Source: Flavobacteriales bacterium
Lineage (GTDB): Bacteria; Bacteroidota; Bacteroidia; Flavobacteriales_F; PHOS-HE28
Direction of reading: 5' to 3'
Assembly (NCBI GenBank): GCA_016719225.1
Contig: JADKAN010000003.1
Location: forward strand, 248,001-312,000
DNA length: 64,000 nt
Shown: positions 41,996 to 50,800 of the stretch, in pieces
Layout of the letters: each line of letters begins with the position of its first letter
Position numbering within the stretch: position 1 is the first letter of the stretch
Made by a program: the position numbers and the translations under genes
The notes under the pieces: generated by a model
What the model was told of the DNA's origin: nothing
The model's database searches: none
Seen by the model: the letters and a program-made list of their open reading frames with translations, nothing else

Positions 41996-43860
41996 TTCTC
42001 CGGGAGTACCAATTGGTGGTGAAGCAAACGGTTGTTGTACTGCTGTATGGCCGCTTTTAGGGTGGGCAAGAGGTCCTGCTCCACCTTCGAAGGTGTACTT
42101 CCCATGCCATCCGCTCCAGCCAAGCGATAGTCATCCGCCCAGAGAATGCGCTCTCCGTCCGACCGCAACTGGCAACTGTCACCAATGATGAGCCAGGTGG
42201 CACTGTTCTCACTGACGGCGGCTGGCGCCCGCTCGTTCCGTAAGGTGCTGCTACCGAAGGCGAAGAACGCTTTTGGATATCCGATCAGGTCCAGTACAGT
42301 GGGTAGGATGTCGATCTGTTGAACCACGCGGTTTTCCATGCGGGGCGCTATGGCTTCGGGCATGTAAAAGAGCATCGGCACCCAATGGTCAAAAGCCGCT
42401 CCGCTCGTCTGGCCGGTGCGTTCCAGGTCGGCGGTGTGGTCCGCAGTGATGACGAACAGTGTGTTCCGGAACCAGGGCATGGTTTCCGCGGTGGCGAAAA
42501 ATTGGCGTAGGGCATCGTCAGCATAGAGCAGTGTGGGCATAATGGGCAGGTCGCCGCCCGCGAAGCGTTCCGCATCGGCTTCCAGTAACTTGTAAGGATG
42601 GTGCGAGGACAACGTGAATAGGCAATTCACGAATGGCTGCTGCTGTTTATCCATCTCAGTGGCGAAAAACTGAAGGAAAGGCCGATCGCGGATACCCCAA
42701 GTACCATCGTAATCCGCCGCGTCAGGGTACTGGTCTCGGCCTACGTAACGTTGAAAACCGGCGGCCTTGGCGAAAGCATCGAAGCCCATGGTGCCGTTGT
42801 GACCTCCGTGGAAAAAGGCCGAGCTGTAACCCTCCCGCACCAGAAGTCCCGGCAATGCGGTGATCGGTTGCTGCGCGTAAGGCGATTCGATGAACGCCTC
42901 GTCCATCATCTTCGGCAGCGAAGCCAGGACAGCCGGGATACCATCGATGCTGCGGCGGCCGTTGGCGTAGGCCCTGCTATAGCAAAGGCTTTGGCCCATG
43001 AGCGAATCGATGAAAGGCATATAGCCTTGGCCGGTCCCATTCAGCCTTCCGCTGTAGGCTGCGCTGAAACTCTCGAGGATGATCACCACAACGTTCGGCT
43101 TTGTTCCGGCCAGCGCGCGATCACCATATTGGTGATCAACGGGCCAAAGCCTGTCAGCCTGTTCCTTAGGCAGGAGTTTCTTTTCCTCCAGCGTTGGTTT
43201 CCCGATGCTGGTCATCACGGTAAAGGGTGTGTTGAGCACCAACGGCATATAAGCTGGTGGCCCATACTTACTGGCATCCAACACGCCCAACGGGATGTAC
43301 TGTAGTCCTCCGCGGGAGCAGAGTACCACCAACGCCACGGCAGTGAGGCGCCAGGCCCACCAAGGCTTGCCATGCCCTTCGGCGAGCTTGCGGTCAGACA
43401 GGCGATAGCCGATCTCCGCGATGACCATGGATGCCAGGAAAATGAACGCTATGTACCAGAAATCCTTCAGGAATACCGGAGCCAAGGCGGCTAGGTCATC
43501 GCCGCCGGTGGCGATACCGAAAAGGTCCGCGGTACTGCGCTTCAGTGTGAACTTGAAGTATTCGAGGTCGGTGCTGTTCAGGAAAAAGCACACGGCGTTA
43601 CTGAGATGGAACAGCACTTTCTGCACCGAAGCAAGGAAACGTCCGGGATGCGGGGCGATCAGGAACGTGAGGGTCCACGGCAGATAGAGCCAAGCGATGG
43701 CACTGAGGTCGAAACGCACCCCGCCCAGGAATGCCGAAAGGGGAGGAGAGGGAAAGGCATCGTGGTTCAATGCAGCGAAAAGCAAGCGCTGCGCAGTAAA
43801 GAGCAAGGCCACCACACCTAGGCGTAACAGGAAAATTCGGAGCGGACGGAAGTTCGGCAC
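41992..43860 (-). CDS. LTA synthase-like/alkaline phosphatase-fold membrane protein
   Basis: A 622-residue protein. The N-terminal about 220 residues carry five membrane helices, followed by an extracytoplasmic sulfatase-fold domain: NVVVIILESFSAAYSG, GIPAVLASLP, FFHGGHNGTMGFD, TLFVITADHTADLER. This matches the LTA synthase/phosphoglycerol transferase class. In Gram-negatives such enzymes add phosphoglycerol or phosphoethanolamine to envelope glycans. It overlaps the lipid kinase gene, which fits recycling of diacylglycerol released by such a reaction. Confidence 0.85.
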   Translation of the reverse strand: MPNFRPLRIFLLRLGVVALLFTAQRLLFAALNHDAFPSPPLSAFLGGVRFDLSAIAWLYLPWTLTFLIAPHPGRFLASVQKVLFHLSNAVCFFLNSTDLEYFKFTLKRSTADLFGIATGGDDLAALAPVFLKDFWYIAFIFLASMVIAEIGYRLSDRKLAEGHGKPWWAWRLTAVALVVLCSRGGLQYIPLGVLDASKYGPPAYMPLVLNTPFTVMTSIGKPTLEEKKLLPKEQADRLWPVDHQYGDRALAGTKPNVVVIILESFSAAYSGRLNGTGQGYMPFIDSLMGQSLCYSRAYANGRRSIDGIPAVLASLPKMMDEAFIESPYAQQPITALPGLLVREGYSSAFFHGGHNGTMGFDAFAKAAGFQRYVGRDQYPDAADYDGTWGIRDRPFLQFFATEMDKQQQPFVNCLFTLSSHHPYKLLEADAERFAGGDLPIMPTLLYADDALRQFFATAETMPWFRNTLFVITADHTADLERTGQTSGAAFDHWVPMLFYMPEAIAPRMENRVVQQIDILPTVLDLIGYPKAFFAFGSSTLRNERAPAAVSENSATWLIIGDSCQLRSDGERILWADDYRLAGADGMGSTPSKVEQDLLPTLKAAIQQYNNRLLHHQLVLPEK

Positions 43861-44134
43861 GGCACGAAGATCGGGATGCGGGAAAGAACGGAACGCTGAT
43901 GTCCCTGATTCTTATGATGAAAACTGATATGAGTTTGTCGGAGATCTTGTTTTTGGAACCGACTATTGAGTATTAAGTACCGGATACTATCAACACTACT
44001 GCCTGCCACTGCCAACTGCTACTGCCGCTGCCAACTGCCAATGCCGATCCCATCCAAAAGAATTCACCATGGCGCTTCCATTCTGTCGTGGCGCCATTGC
44101 GGTTTGATCTCTTTGATCCACCCATATTCCCCGC
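43861..44134. other. Intergenic region with CTGCC-type simple repeat
   Basis: About 270 bases between divergent genes. It contains tandem short units based on actgcc/aactgc (about 43995-44045), with a palindrome-like ttgagtattaagtacc before it. The frame of the E1 gene stays open through part of it, but there is no E1 homology before 44170. Confidence 0.5.
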
Positions 44135-44142
44135 TACCTTTG
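44135..44142 (+). promoter_or_regulatory. TAnnTTTG promoter element (TACCTTTG) for the E1 gene
   Basis: A perfect TAnnTTTG match 27 bases before the E1 ATG at 44170. Confidence 0.55.
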
Positions 44143-44169
44143 CCGCCCGCCGCGCTACTTGCGGTGCCA

Positions 44170-46200
44170 ATGTCCATGTTCCAAGAGACGATCGAAAAAA
44201 AGCAGCTCACGTTCGAGCGTAAAAAGCTCACGGATCCAGAGCTTCTAAGCATTTACGAACAGCTCTTGCGCCCTCGCCTCATCGAGGAGAAAATGTTGAG
44301 CATGCTGCGCCAAGGGCGCATCAGTAAGTGGTTCAGCGGTATCGGTCAGGAAGCCGTGGCCGTGGGCACCGCTTTGGCCATGCAGCCCGACGAGTACATC
44401 CTGCCGATGCACCGTAACTTGGGCACGTTCACCACGCGAGGAGTACCCATGGCGCGGCTCTTCAGCCAGTTCCAAGGGTATGCGAACGGCTTCACCAAAG
44501 GGCGTGATCGCAGCTTCCACTTCGGGACGCAGGAGTATAAAATGGTGGGCATGATCAGCCATTTGGGGCCCCAGCTCGGAGTAGCGGACGGCATCGCGTT
44601 GGCGCATAAATTGCGGAAAGAGAATAAATGCACGCTGGTCTTTACCGGGGACGGTGCCACCAGCGAGGGCGACTTCCACGAAAGCGTTAATACTGCGGCG
44701 GTCTGGGATCTTCCGGTGATCATCGTGGTGGAGAACAATGGCTATGGGCTCAGCACGCCCAGCAGTGAGCAATTCCGCTGCCGTTATCTCAGCGACAAAG
44801 CACTTGGCTACGGCATGGAGAGCCGGGTAGTCGCAGGCAATAACATCTTGGAAGTGGTGCATTCGCTGCGCGAAGTGGCGGAGAGCATCCGGCGCCGGCC
44901 ACGTCCCATCCTAGTGGAGTGCATGACCTTCCGTATGCGCGGGCACGAAGAAGCCAGTGGAACTAAGTACGTGCCCAAGGAACTCATGGCCGAATGGGAG
45001 AAGAAGGATCCCGTGGTCAACTACGAGAATTGGTTGGTACAAGAAGGCATTTTGACCGCAACGGCGAAAGAGGCGACGCATAACTCCATTAAACAGGAGG
45101 TGGCCCATGCCGTGGAGACCGCCTTCGCGGAAACCGCGGTGGAGGCGGATCTTGACGTGGAGCTGAACGATGTTTACGCGAAGCCGATCGTGCTTGGGGA
45201 ACGGGGAACCGCCGTGGTGGAACCGAAGCCGGAAGGACCTGAAATGCGCTTCATCGAAGCCATCACGGATGGGCTTCGCGAAAGCATGAAGCGGTACGAC
45301 AACCTGGTGTTGATGGGTCAGGACATCGCGGACTATGGCGGTGCGTTCAAGGTGACCGATGGGTTGATGGCGGAGTTCGGCAAGGATCGGGTGCGCAACA
45401 CGCCGCTTTGCGAAAGCGCCATCCTCGGCACGGGGTTAGGGCTTAGCATCAACGGCATGAAGTCCATGGTGGAGATGCAGTTCGCTGATTTTGTGAGCGA
45501 AGGCATGACGCAGATCTGCAACAACTTGGCGAAAAGCCACTGGCGCTGGGGACAGAACGCGGACGTTGTGGTACGCATGCCAACTGGCGCGGGAAGCGGT
45601 GCGGGGCCTTTCCACAGCCAGAGCAACGAGGCTTGGTTCTTCAAGACACCCGGCTTGAAGATCGTATACCCCAGCAGCCCGCATGATGCGAAAGGCTTGC
45701 TCTGTGCGGCTTTCGCCGACCCCGATCCGGTAATGTACTTTGAACACAAGGGACTGTACCGTAGTCTTTCCGGGCCGGTGCCCGAGGGTTGGTACACCTT
45801 GCCGATCGGCGAAGCAGCGTTGCTGCGCGAAGGCACGGACCTCAGCATCATAACCTACGGAATGGGCGTGCATTGGGCGATGGAAGCATTGGACGCTGAA
45901 CCGGGCATCAGCGCCGACCTGATCGACCTTCGAACACTGTTACCATGGGATAGGGAGCGGGTGCTGGAAAGCGTTCGGAAGACGGGTAAAGCGCTGGTAC
46001 TTCACGAAGACACGCTCACCGGCGGCATCGGTGGCGAGATCTCAGCAACCATCATGGAGGAATGCTTCAGTAGCATGGAAGCCCCGGTGGTGAGGGTCGC
46101 GTCCATCGACACACCCGTGCCGTTCTCCCACGCACTGGAGGCTCAGTTCCTCCCAAAAGCACGGTTGAAGAAAGCGCTGGTGAAGCTCGCACGTTTCTGA
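44170..46200 (+). CDS. 2-oxo acid dehydrogenase E1, alpha and beta subunits fused (copy 1)
   Basis: A 676-residue protein from the ATG at 44170 (MSMFQETIEKKQLTFERKKL). The alpha half has the ThDP motif GDGATSEGDFHESVNTAAVW and NNGYGLS; HRNLGTF and RMRGHEEASG also fit. The beta half starts about residue 355 (MRFIEAITDGLRESMKRYDN, VLMGQDIADYGGAFKVT). It decarboxylates a 2-oxo acid, probably branched-chain, and passes the acyl group to E2. It has its own promoter. The E2 gene is at 18601-19950 and a second fused E1 at 57978-60077. Confidence 0.9.
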   Translation: MSMFQETIEKKQLTFERKKLTDPELLSIYEQLLRPRLIEEKMLSMLRQGRISKWFSGIGQEAVAVGTALAMQPDEYILPMHRNLGTFTTRGVPMARLFSQFQGYANGFTKGRDRSFHFGTQEYKMVGMISHLGPQLGVADGIALAHKLRKENKCTLVFTGDGATSEGDFHESVNTAAVWDLPVIIVVENNGYGLSTPSSEQFRCRYLSDKALGYGMESRVVAGNNILEVVHSLREVAESIRRRPRPILVECMTFRMRGHEEASGTKYVPKELMAEWEKKDPVVNYENWLVQEGILTATAKEATHNSIKQEVAHAVETAFAETAVEADLDVELNDVYAKPIVLGERGTAVVEPKPEGPEMRFIEAITDGLRESMKRYDNLVLMGQDIADYGGAFKVTDGLMAEFGKDRVRNTPLCESAILGTGLGLSINGMKSMVEMQFADFVSEGMTQICNNLAKSHWRWGQNADVVVRMPTGAGSGAGPFHSQSNEAWFFKTPGLKIVYPSSPHDAKGLLCAAFADPDPVMYFEHKGLYRSLSGPVPEGWYTLPIGEAALLREGTDLSIITYGMGVHWAMEALDAEPGISADLIDLRTLLPWDRERVLESVRKTGKALVLHEDTLTGGIGGEISATIMEECFSSMEAPVVRVASIDTPVPFSHALEAQFLPKARLKKALVKLARF

Positions 46201-46203
46201 GAC

Positions 46204-46575
46204 TTATTTGGGAATAGTCCTGTTAATGTGCTTATCGAGCAGCACCTCGCGCAGCACCTTGGCCTGGTTGTGTACCTCGTCCTTCGCGCTGTATACCAAT
46301 GTCACACGCTTTATGCGCGAAAGCTCGCGGATGCGCTCCAGTTCATCCTGCATTTTTTTCAGTTCTGCCACGTAACGGCTTCTGAATCCGGCGTACTTCA
46401 CTGGCTCATGGCCGAACCACTTCCTCAATTCCGTTGAAGGGCCGATGGTCTTGTGCCAAGCGTCGATATGCGCATGTTCTTTCGTCATGCCACGCGGCCA
46501 GATGCGGTCTACCAGCAGGCGATAACCATCATCCTTCCCTGGTACCTCGTAGATCCGTTTGATGCGAATATCCAT
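46204..46575 (-). CDS. DUF488 family protein
   Basis: A 123-residue protein with the DUF488 signature: IKRIYEVPGKDDGYRLLVDR, WPRGMTKEHA and WFGHEP-x-Y. Function is unknown in the family. It converges on the E1 gene with only 3 bases between the stops. Confidence 0.93.
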   Translation of the reverse strand: MDIRIKRIYEVPGKDDGYRLLVDRIWPRGMTKEHAHIDAWHKTIGPSTELRKWFGHEPVKYAGFRSRYVAELKKMQDELERIRELSRIKRVTLVYSAKDEVHNQAKVLREVLLDKHINRTIPK

Positions 46576-46644
46576 CAGCTAAGCTTCGTGGCTTGAACAA
46601 ATGGCCTGACGGGCTGGTTCGCAGGGTTGCTGAAGAAGATCGGA

Positions 46645-46980
46645 TCAACCTCCCGCCTTTTTCGCCTTGTATCCCGCTTCCGCCAGCAGTTTCAGCACCT
46701 TGTCACGGTGATCGCCTTGCAGCAGCATCACTCCGTCCTTCGTGTTGCCACCCACGCCGCACTTGCTCTTCAGCATGCGCCCCAGCTCGGAGAGGTCGGC
46801 GTGCTTGCCGATGAAGCCCACGATGCGCGTCACTTCCTTGTTGCCTTTCAATCGGTCGAGGTGAATGCGCAGGTCTTGCTGCGGCGGCGGCAGGGTGGAA
46901 GGCTCGCGGTCGTCGAAGCCGGATGTGTTGACGTTGGGGTTGGTGCTGTAGACCATACCACCGGTGGGGCGCTTCTTCAT
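46645..46980 (-). CDS. SUI1/eIF1-like translation initiation factor (YciH type)
   Basis: A 111-residue protein from the ATG at 46980; a TTG two codons upstream is less likely. The C-terminal two thirds form a SUI1 domain: LDRLKGNKEVTRIVGFIG, LGRMLKSKCGVGGNTKDG and ILLQGDH-like VMLLQGDHRDKVLKLLAEAG. Bacterial YciH-type proteins influence start-codon selection in vitro; their physiological role is unclear. A hairpin lies just upstream. Confidence 0.9.
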   Translation of the reverse strand: MKKRPTGGMVYSTNPNVNTSGFDDREPSTLPPPQQDLRIHLDRLKGNKEVTRIVGFIGKHADLSELGRMLKSKCGVGGNTKDGVMLLQGDHRDKVLKLLAEAGYKAKKAGG

Positions 46981-47019
46981 GACCAAGCAATTCTGGCGCT
47001 GAAGGTAGGGGCGGAAGCA

Positions 47020-47047
47020 GGAGAAGCCCCGTGTTCAGGGCTTCTCC
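47020..47047 (-). terminator. Hairpin after the OsmC gene (terminator-like)
   Basis: A perfect 10-bp stem, GGAGAAGCCC with GGGCTTCTCC, around an 8-base loop, 18 bases after the OsmC stop on the minus strand. There is no T-run, so efficiency as an intrinsic terminator is uncertain. Confidence 0.55.
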
Positions 47048-47065
47048 TTGACTACTCCTTCGCTC

Positions 47066-47512
47066 TTAAGCGGTCACCTTTTCCGCTTTCGCGAAAGTGA
47101 CCTCCAAGCTCGTCTTGGCGCCGGTAAGCAAGCGCGATACCGGGCACTTCTCCTTGGCTTCGGTCGCGATCTTCTTGAAGGTCGCCTCGTCGATGCCCGG
47201 AACCTTGCCGCGGATCTTCAACTTGATGTCCGTGATGGTGGGCAGGCCGCCCACTTCGCCGAGGACCACCGTGGCCTCGGTATCCAGTTGCTCGGCGGTG
47301 TGGCCAGCCTGCGTGAGAAGCAGCGTGGTCATCATCGCGAAGCAGCCGGCATGTGCCGCTCCGATGAGTTCCTCGGGATTGGTGCCGGGGGAATTTTCAA
47401 ATCGGGTGGCGAAGGAGTAGGGGCTGTTGCTCAGCACGCCGCTGGGTGCGGTGATCGTGCCTTTGCCTTCCTTGATGCTGCCTTTCCATTGTGCTTTCGA
47501 TGTCCTTTCCAT
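47066..47512 (-). CDS. OsmC/Ohr family peroxiredoxin-like protein
   Basis: A 148-residue protein with the OsmC features: GTITAPSGVLSNSPYSFATR, EELIGAAHAGCFAMMTTLLL with the first redox Cys, and EATVVLGEVGG, with the second Cys in KEKCPVSRLLTG. These reduce organic hydroperoxides. An SDR gene lies about 110 bases upstream. Confidence 0.92.
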   Translation of the reverse strand: MERTSKAQWKGSIKEGKGTITAPSGVLSNSPYSFATRFENSPGTNPEELIGAAHAGCFAMMTTLLLTQAGHTAEQLDTEATVVLGEVGGLPTITDIKLKIRGKVPGIDEATFKKIATEAKEKCPVSRLLTGAKTSLEVTFAKAEKVTA

Positions 47513-47619
47513 GATCGTTGTGGTATTGGTTTTAGTAGTTCTGCAAGCTATCCCCGTGGGCGCGTTGCAACAGTGATGATCGTCAGTTCGTTTGGTCCTT
47601 TTGGCTTTCGCGATGCGAT

Positions 47620-48372
47620 CTATTTCGCGAGATAGCCGCCGTCGATGTTGTAGTAGCTGCCGGTGACGAAGGATGCCTTTTCGGAAGCCAGCCAGAGCAC
47701 CAGTTCCGCCACTTCCTCCGGCGTTCCGAGGCGACCGATCGGGTGCAGGCTCACGAGGTCCTTGATCTGTTGTTTGTCCAAATTCTTGTCCAGCAGCGGT
47801 GTGCGGATGAAGCCCGGTCCCACGGCATTCACGCGCACGTTATTCGGGCCGTATTCCAAAGCGGCGTTCTGCGTAAGGCCAACGATGCCGTGCTTCGCGG
47901 CCACGTAGGCACAGTTCATGGCGAAACCCACTTGCGCCAGGATGGACGCGATGTTGACGATGCTGCCGCCGTCCTTCTTGTTCTTCAGCATGGCGGGGAT
48001 CTGATAGCGCATGCCGTAGAACACGCCGCTCAAGTTCACACCGATCACCTTGTCCCAGCCGTCGATCGGATAGTCGCCGATCTTGGCGGCCGGACCTCCG
48101 ATGCCCGCGTTGTTCACCGCGATGTCCAAGCGTCCGAAGGCCTTCACCGCCTCCTTCACCTGCCGTTCGCAATCCGCGGGAACGCTGACATCGGCCTTGA
48201 CGAAGATGGCGTCCGTCTTCAGTTTCTTCACCTGCTTCATCACGCGCTCGCCTCCCTTCTGGTCCACATCGGTCAGCACCAGCTTGGCACCTTGCGCGGC
48301 GAAGGCCATCGCAATGGCTTCTCCGATCCCTGATCCCGCCCCCGTGACGAGGGCTACTTTGTTCTTCAACAT
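47620..48372 (-). CDS. Short-chain dehydrogenase/reductase
   Basis: A 250-residue classical SDR from the ATG at 48372. It has the cofactor motif TGAGSGIGEAIAMAFAAQGA, NNAGIGG, a catalytic Ser in IVNIASILAQVG, and YVAAKHG (YxxxK), with GPGFIRTPLL after it. An acidic residue at the end of strand 2 (LVLTDVD) favours NAD(H). Substrate cannot be read. The frame is open upstream but lacks homology, so the canonical start is used. Confidence 0.92.
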   Translation of the reverse strand: MLKNKVALVTGAGSGIGEAIAMAFAAQGAKLVLTDVDQKGGERVMKQVKKLKTDAIFVKADVSVPADCERQVKEAVKAFGRLDIAVNNAGIGGPAAKIGDYPIDGWDKVIGVNLSGVFYGMRYQIPAMLKNKKDGGSIVNIASILAQVGFAMNCAYVAAKHGIVGLTQNAALEYGPNNVRVNAVGPGFIRTPLLDKNLDKQQIKDLVSLHPIGRLGTPEEVAELVLWLASEKASFVTGSYYNIDGGYLAK

Positions 48373-48438
48373 GATGGTCGCTTTTGGTTGCGCAGAGGGA
48401 ACACGCATCCACAGAGGAACGTTCGGCCGACCGGATCC

Positions 48439-48446
48439 TACATTTG
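48439..48446 (+). promoter_or_regulatory. TAnnTTTG promoter element (TACATTTG) for kdnA
   Basis: A perfect TAnnTTTG match 19 bases before the ATG at 48466, in the divergent gap with the SDR gene. Confidence 0.55.
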
Positions 48447-48465
48447 CCAAATAATACTGACACCC

Positions 48466-49671
48466 ATGCCCGGCACAGAGCTTTTTGGAGAAGAGGAGAA
48501 GAAGGAAGTAATGGACGTCCTGAACACGGGCGTGCTCTTCCGCTACAACCACGATGCCCAGCGCCAAGGCCACTGGAAGGCGAAGGACTTCGAGGCGGAG
48601 ATCGCGGAGTTCACCGGTGCGAAGCACGCACTGGCCGTCAGCAGCGGCAGCACCGCCGTCAGCACCATGCTGGCCGCGTGCGGCGTGGGCTACGGCGACG
48701 AGGTGATCGTGCCGCCCTTCACCTTCATCGCCACCATCGAGAGCGTGCTGCTCGCCGGTGCGATCCCTGTTTTCGCGGAGATCGATGAGACGCTGTGCAT
48801 GAGCGCCGAAGGCATCCGTGCGGTGTGCGGCCCGAAGACGAAGGCCGTGCTGCTCGTCCACATGTGCGGCGCCGCTGCGGACCTCGACGGCATCATGGCC
48901 GTGTGCAAGGAGAAGAACATCATGCTGATCGAGGACACCGCGCAGGCGTTGGGCGCGACGTACAACGGCAAGCACCTCGGCCTCTATGGCAAGATGGGCA
49001 GCTTCAGCTTCGACTTCTTCAAGATCAACACCTGCGGCGAGGGCGGCGTCATCATCACGAATGACGCGGAGCTGATGACCACCGCGGAACATTTCAGCGA
49101 CCACGGCCACAGCCACGAGGGCGACAACCGCGGCATGGAGGCCCACCACATCATGGGCACCAACTACCGCATGGGCGAGATCAACGCGGCGATCGGCCTG
49201 GCGCAGGCGCGGAAACTTCCCTACATCATCAGCCAACAGCGGAATCACAAGGGGATCATCCAAGCGCGCTTGGCGAAGATCCCCGGACTAGCCTTCCGCA
49301 AGCAATGCGATGATGCGGGCGACAGCGCCACCTTCTTCCACATGTTCTTCCCCGACGAGGCCACGGCGCGCGCGGCGAACAAAGCGATGATCGAAGCTGG
49401 CGTGGGCGGCGCCTACTGGTACGACAACATGTACCATTACATGAAGCAGTGGAACCAGCTGAAGGAGATGAAGATGCCCTTCCGCACGGTGGCCCACGAG
49501 CTAGGCCTGCCGCAAGACCTCAAGACGCAGAAGTTCCCCAAGAGCGATGCGGTGCTCAGCCGCTTGATCAGCTTCAACATCCGCGTGACGTGGACGGAGG
49601 CGGAGCTGAACGCCTACTTGGACAAGGTGGAGAAGGCGGTGCGGCGGGTGATGGAGGGGGTGGTGGCATAG
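48466..49671 (+). CDS. kdnA: KdnA-like 8-amino-3,8-dideoxy-octulosonate aminotransferase
   Basis: A 401-residue DegT/DnrJ/EryC1 aminotransferase. The start MPGTELFGEEEKKEVMDVL closely resembles that of Shewanella KdnA as I recall it, as do PPFTFIATIESVLLAGAIP, FAEIDETLCMSAEGI, LVHMCG and FSDHGHSHEG. PLP Lys186 lies in FDFFKINTCGEGG and Asp157 in MLIEDTAQ. KdnA aminates 8-oxo-Kdo made by KdnB, giving 8-amino-Kdo for lipid A-linked core. The KdnB homologue lies about 5.6 kb away (55312). GC is somewhat higher here than in neighbours by eye. Confidence 0.82.
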   Translation: MPGTELFGEEEKKEVMDVLNTGVLFRYNHDAQRQGHWKAKDFEAEIAEFTGAKHALAVSSGSTAVSTMLAACGVGYGDEVIVPPFTFIATIESVLLAGAIPVFAEIDETLCMSAEGIRAVCGPKTKAVLLVHMCGAAADLDGIMAVCKEKNIMLIEDTAQALGATYNGKHLGLYGKMGSFSFDFFKINTCGEGGVIITNDAELMTTAEHFSDHGHSHEGDNRGMEAHHIMGTNYRMGEINAAIGLAQARKLPYIISQQRNHKGIIQARLAKIPGLAFRKQCDDAGDSATFFHMFFPDEATARAANKAMIEAGVGGAYWYDNMYHYMKQWNQLKEMKMPFRTVAHELGLPQDLKTQKFPKSDAVLSRLISFNIRVTWTEAELNAYLDKVEKAVRRVMEGVVA

Positions 49672-50240
49672 ACAGTCGAATGTCTCTCCTTCGCGTCGAG
49701 AGGATTGCTGGCCAGACGGAAGAGGGCTCTGTCGTACCGGACTTGGTCTGTTCAGAGAAGCTTGAGAATATGGCCGAGGCTTAGGCTTCAGCCCTGTTCC
49801 GCGTTCACCATTCACAAGAGAATATCATTATTCGGTTCGAGTGGTCTGTCCGTTACCTGGTACGTGACATGGATGAGTCCGACCTGATCCTTGTCCCTGA
49901 AACGGAAACGCTTTTTTTCAGGACCATGAATCAATGAGGCGTTATCGATTTGAGCACGGCCAATCTGGTCAGGCGCGAGGATGCGATGTACCGTCCGGAG
50001 ATCTACAGGCATGTGGGAGCCATAGTTATTGAGGATGAACTCCAAGCGGAAGCCACTGATCTTATCGGTAACCGGATTGAAAACAGTTCCAGTTGATCCG
50101 CCATGGGAAGCAAAGGAGTTCGATGACCGGATAGAATACAATAGTCCCGTTTAAGGGAAGCAGACATTGCACCTTCAGTGAAGGAGCACCACTTTGGTGA
50201 GAACCTTTACCCTGATGCCGAACTACATCCAGTGCAAGAT
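49672..50240. other. Intergenic stretch with a weak minus-strand frame
   Basis: About 570 bases between kdnA and the first REP element. A minus-strand frame (49812-50141) contains protein-like sequence (FRLEFILNNYGSHMPVDLRT and onward) but starts with TTG and has no recognised family, and a plus-strand frame over the same bases is also open for a while. It could be the remnant of a gene, perhaps displaced by the nearby REP elements. Confidence 0.4.
49812..50141 (-). CDS. Doubtful 109-aa hypothetical protein
   Basis: The frame has a TTG start and a stop 3 codons upstream in frame. The second half looks genuinely protein-like, with mixed hydrophobic strands and charged turns (RFRFRDKDQVGLIHVTYQVT). 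There is no signal peptide or family. Listed with low confidence because the stretch would otherwise be empty. Confidence 0.28.
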   Translation of the reverse strand: MYSIRSSNSFASHGGSTGTVFNPVTDKISGFRLEFILNNYGSHMPVDLRTVHRILAPDQIGRAQIDNASLIHGPEKKRFRFRDKDQVGLIHVTYQVTDRPLEPNNDILL

Positions 50241-50245
50241 GTAAA

Positions 50246-50309
50246 ACCCCGAAGGGGTCACAGCATGTAGCTCGCAAATGACAAATGACATACGACCCCG
50301 AAGGGGTCG
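50246..50309. repeat. REP-like palindromes on the 3' side of the RAYT gene
   Basis: Two palindromes, ACCCCGAAGGGGT at 50246-50258 and CGACCCCGAAGGGGTCG at 50293-50309, spaced 47 bases apart. They end 13 bases before the transposase stop. They are the inverse orientation (GAA loop) of the copies on the other side of the gene (TTC loop). Confidence 0.8.
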
Positions 50310-50322
50310 CAGCGGATGTTCC

Positions 50323-50766
50323 TCACGGCAAGTATTTCGGATCGAATTCCACACCCGCCTCGTTCAGTAGTTCAATAAGTTCTTCGCGGAACGCCTTCTG
50401 CCGATGATGCTCCTCCTGCCCTGCGATGTAGCGTTCTATCGCTTCGCGTTCGCGCGAACCGACCGTAAAGACACCATAGCCTTCCTGCCATTGAAACGTC
50501 GGCAGCCCGCCATGTTCGCGGACCCATTCGGTGGTTGCCTTTTTCAATTCCCTCATCATATCGGCGATCACCTGCGTGGGTTTTAGGTCGATGAGCAGAT
50601 GTACATGGTCATTCCAGCCGCCAACGCCGTGGGGTACGCCGCCAAGGCCGCGGATGGTGCCGCCCATATACTCCCACAACTGTGCACGCCATTTCTTGTC
50701 GAGACATGCTACACGGTTTTTCGTTCCGAACACGATGTGGTAATGCAGTTTGAAATAGGTGGACAT
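50323..50766 (-). CDS. REP-associated tyrosine transposase (RAYT, Y1/TnpA-REP type)
   Basis: A 147-residue protein from the ATG at 50766 (MSTYFKLHYHIVFGTKNR), the usual RAYT start. The HUH pair is His54/His56 in WNDHVHLLIDL; the likely catalytic Tyr113 lies in AIERYIAGQEEHHR, with RELKKATTEWV in between. RAYTs bind and process REP palindromes as single strands and are domesticated relatives of IS200/IS605 transposases. The gene is flanked on both sides by such palindromes, in opposite orientation, so the system appears intact. Confidence 0.92.
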   Translation of the reverse strand: MSTYFKLHYHIVFGTKNRVACLDKKWRAQLWEYMGGTIRGLGGVPHGVGGWNDHVHLLIDLKPTQVIADMMRELKKATTEWVREHGGLPTFQWQEGYGVFTVGSREREAIERYIAGQEEHHRQKAFREELIELLNEAGVEFDPKYLP

Positions 50767-50800
50767 GGCGATGGCGGTTGGATGAAGGTGAAGATAGAAC

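Noticed and set aside
47620..49263. 547-codon minus-strand frame extending the SDR gene upstream across kdnA
   Set aside because: SDR homology starts at MLKNKVALVTGAG (ATG at 48372). The extension is antisense to kdnA and has Val/His/Ala-rich low-information sequence.
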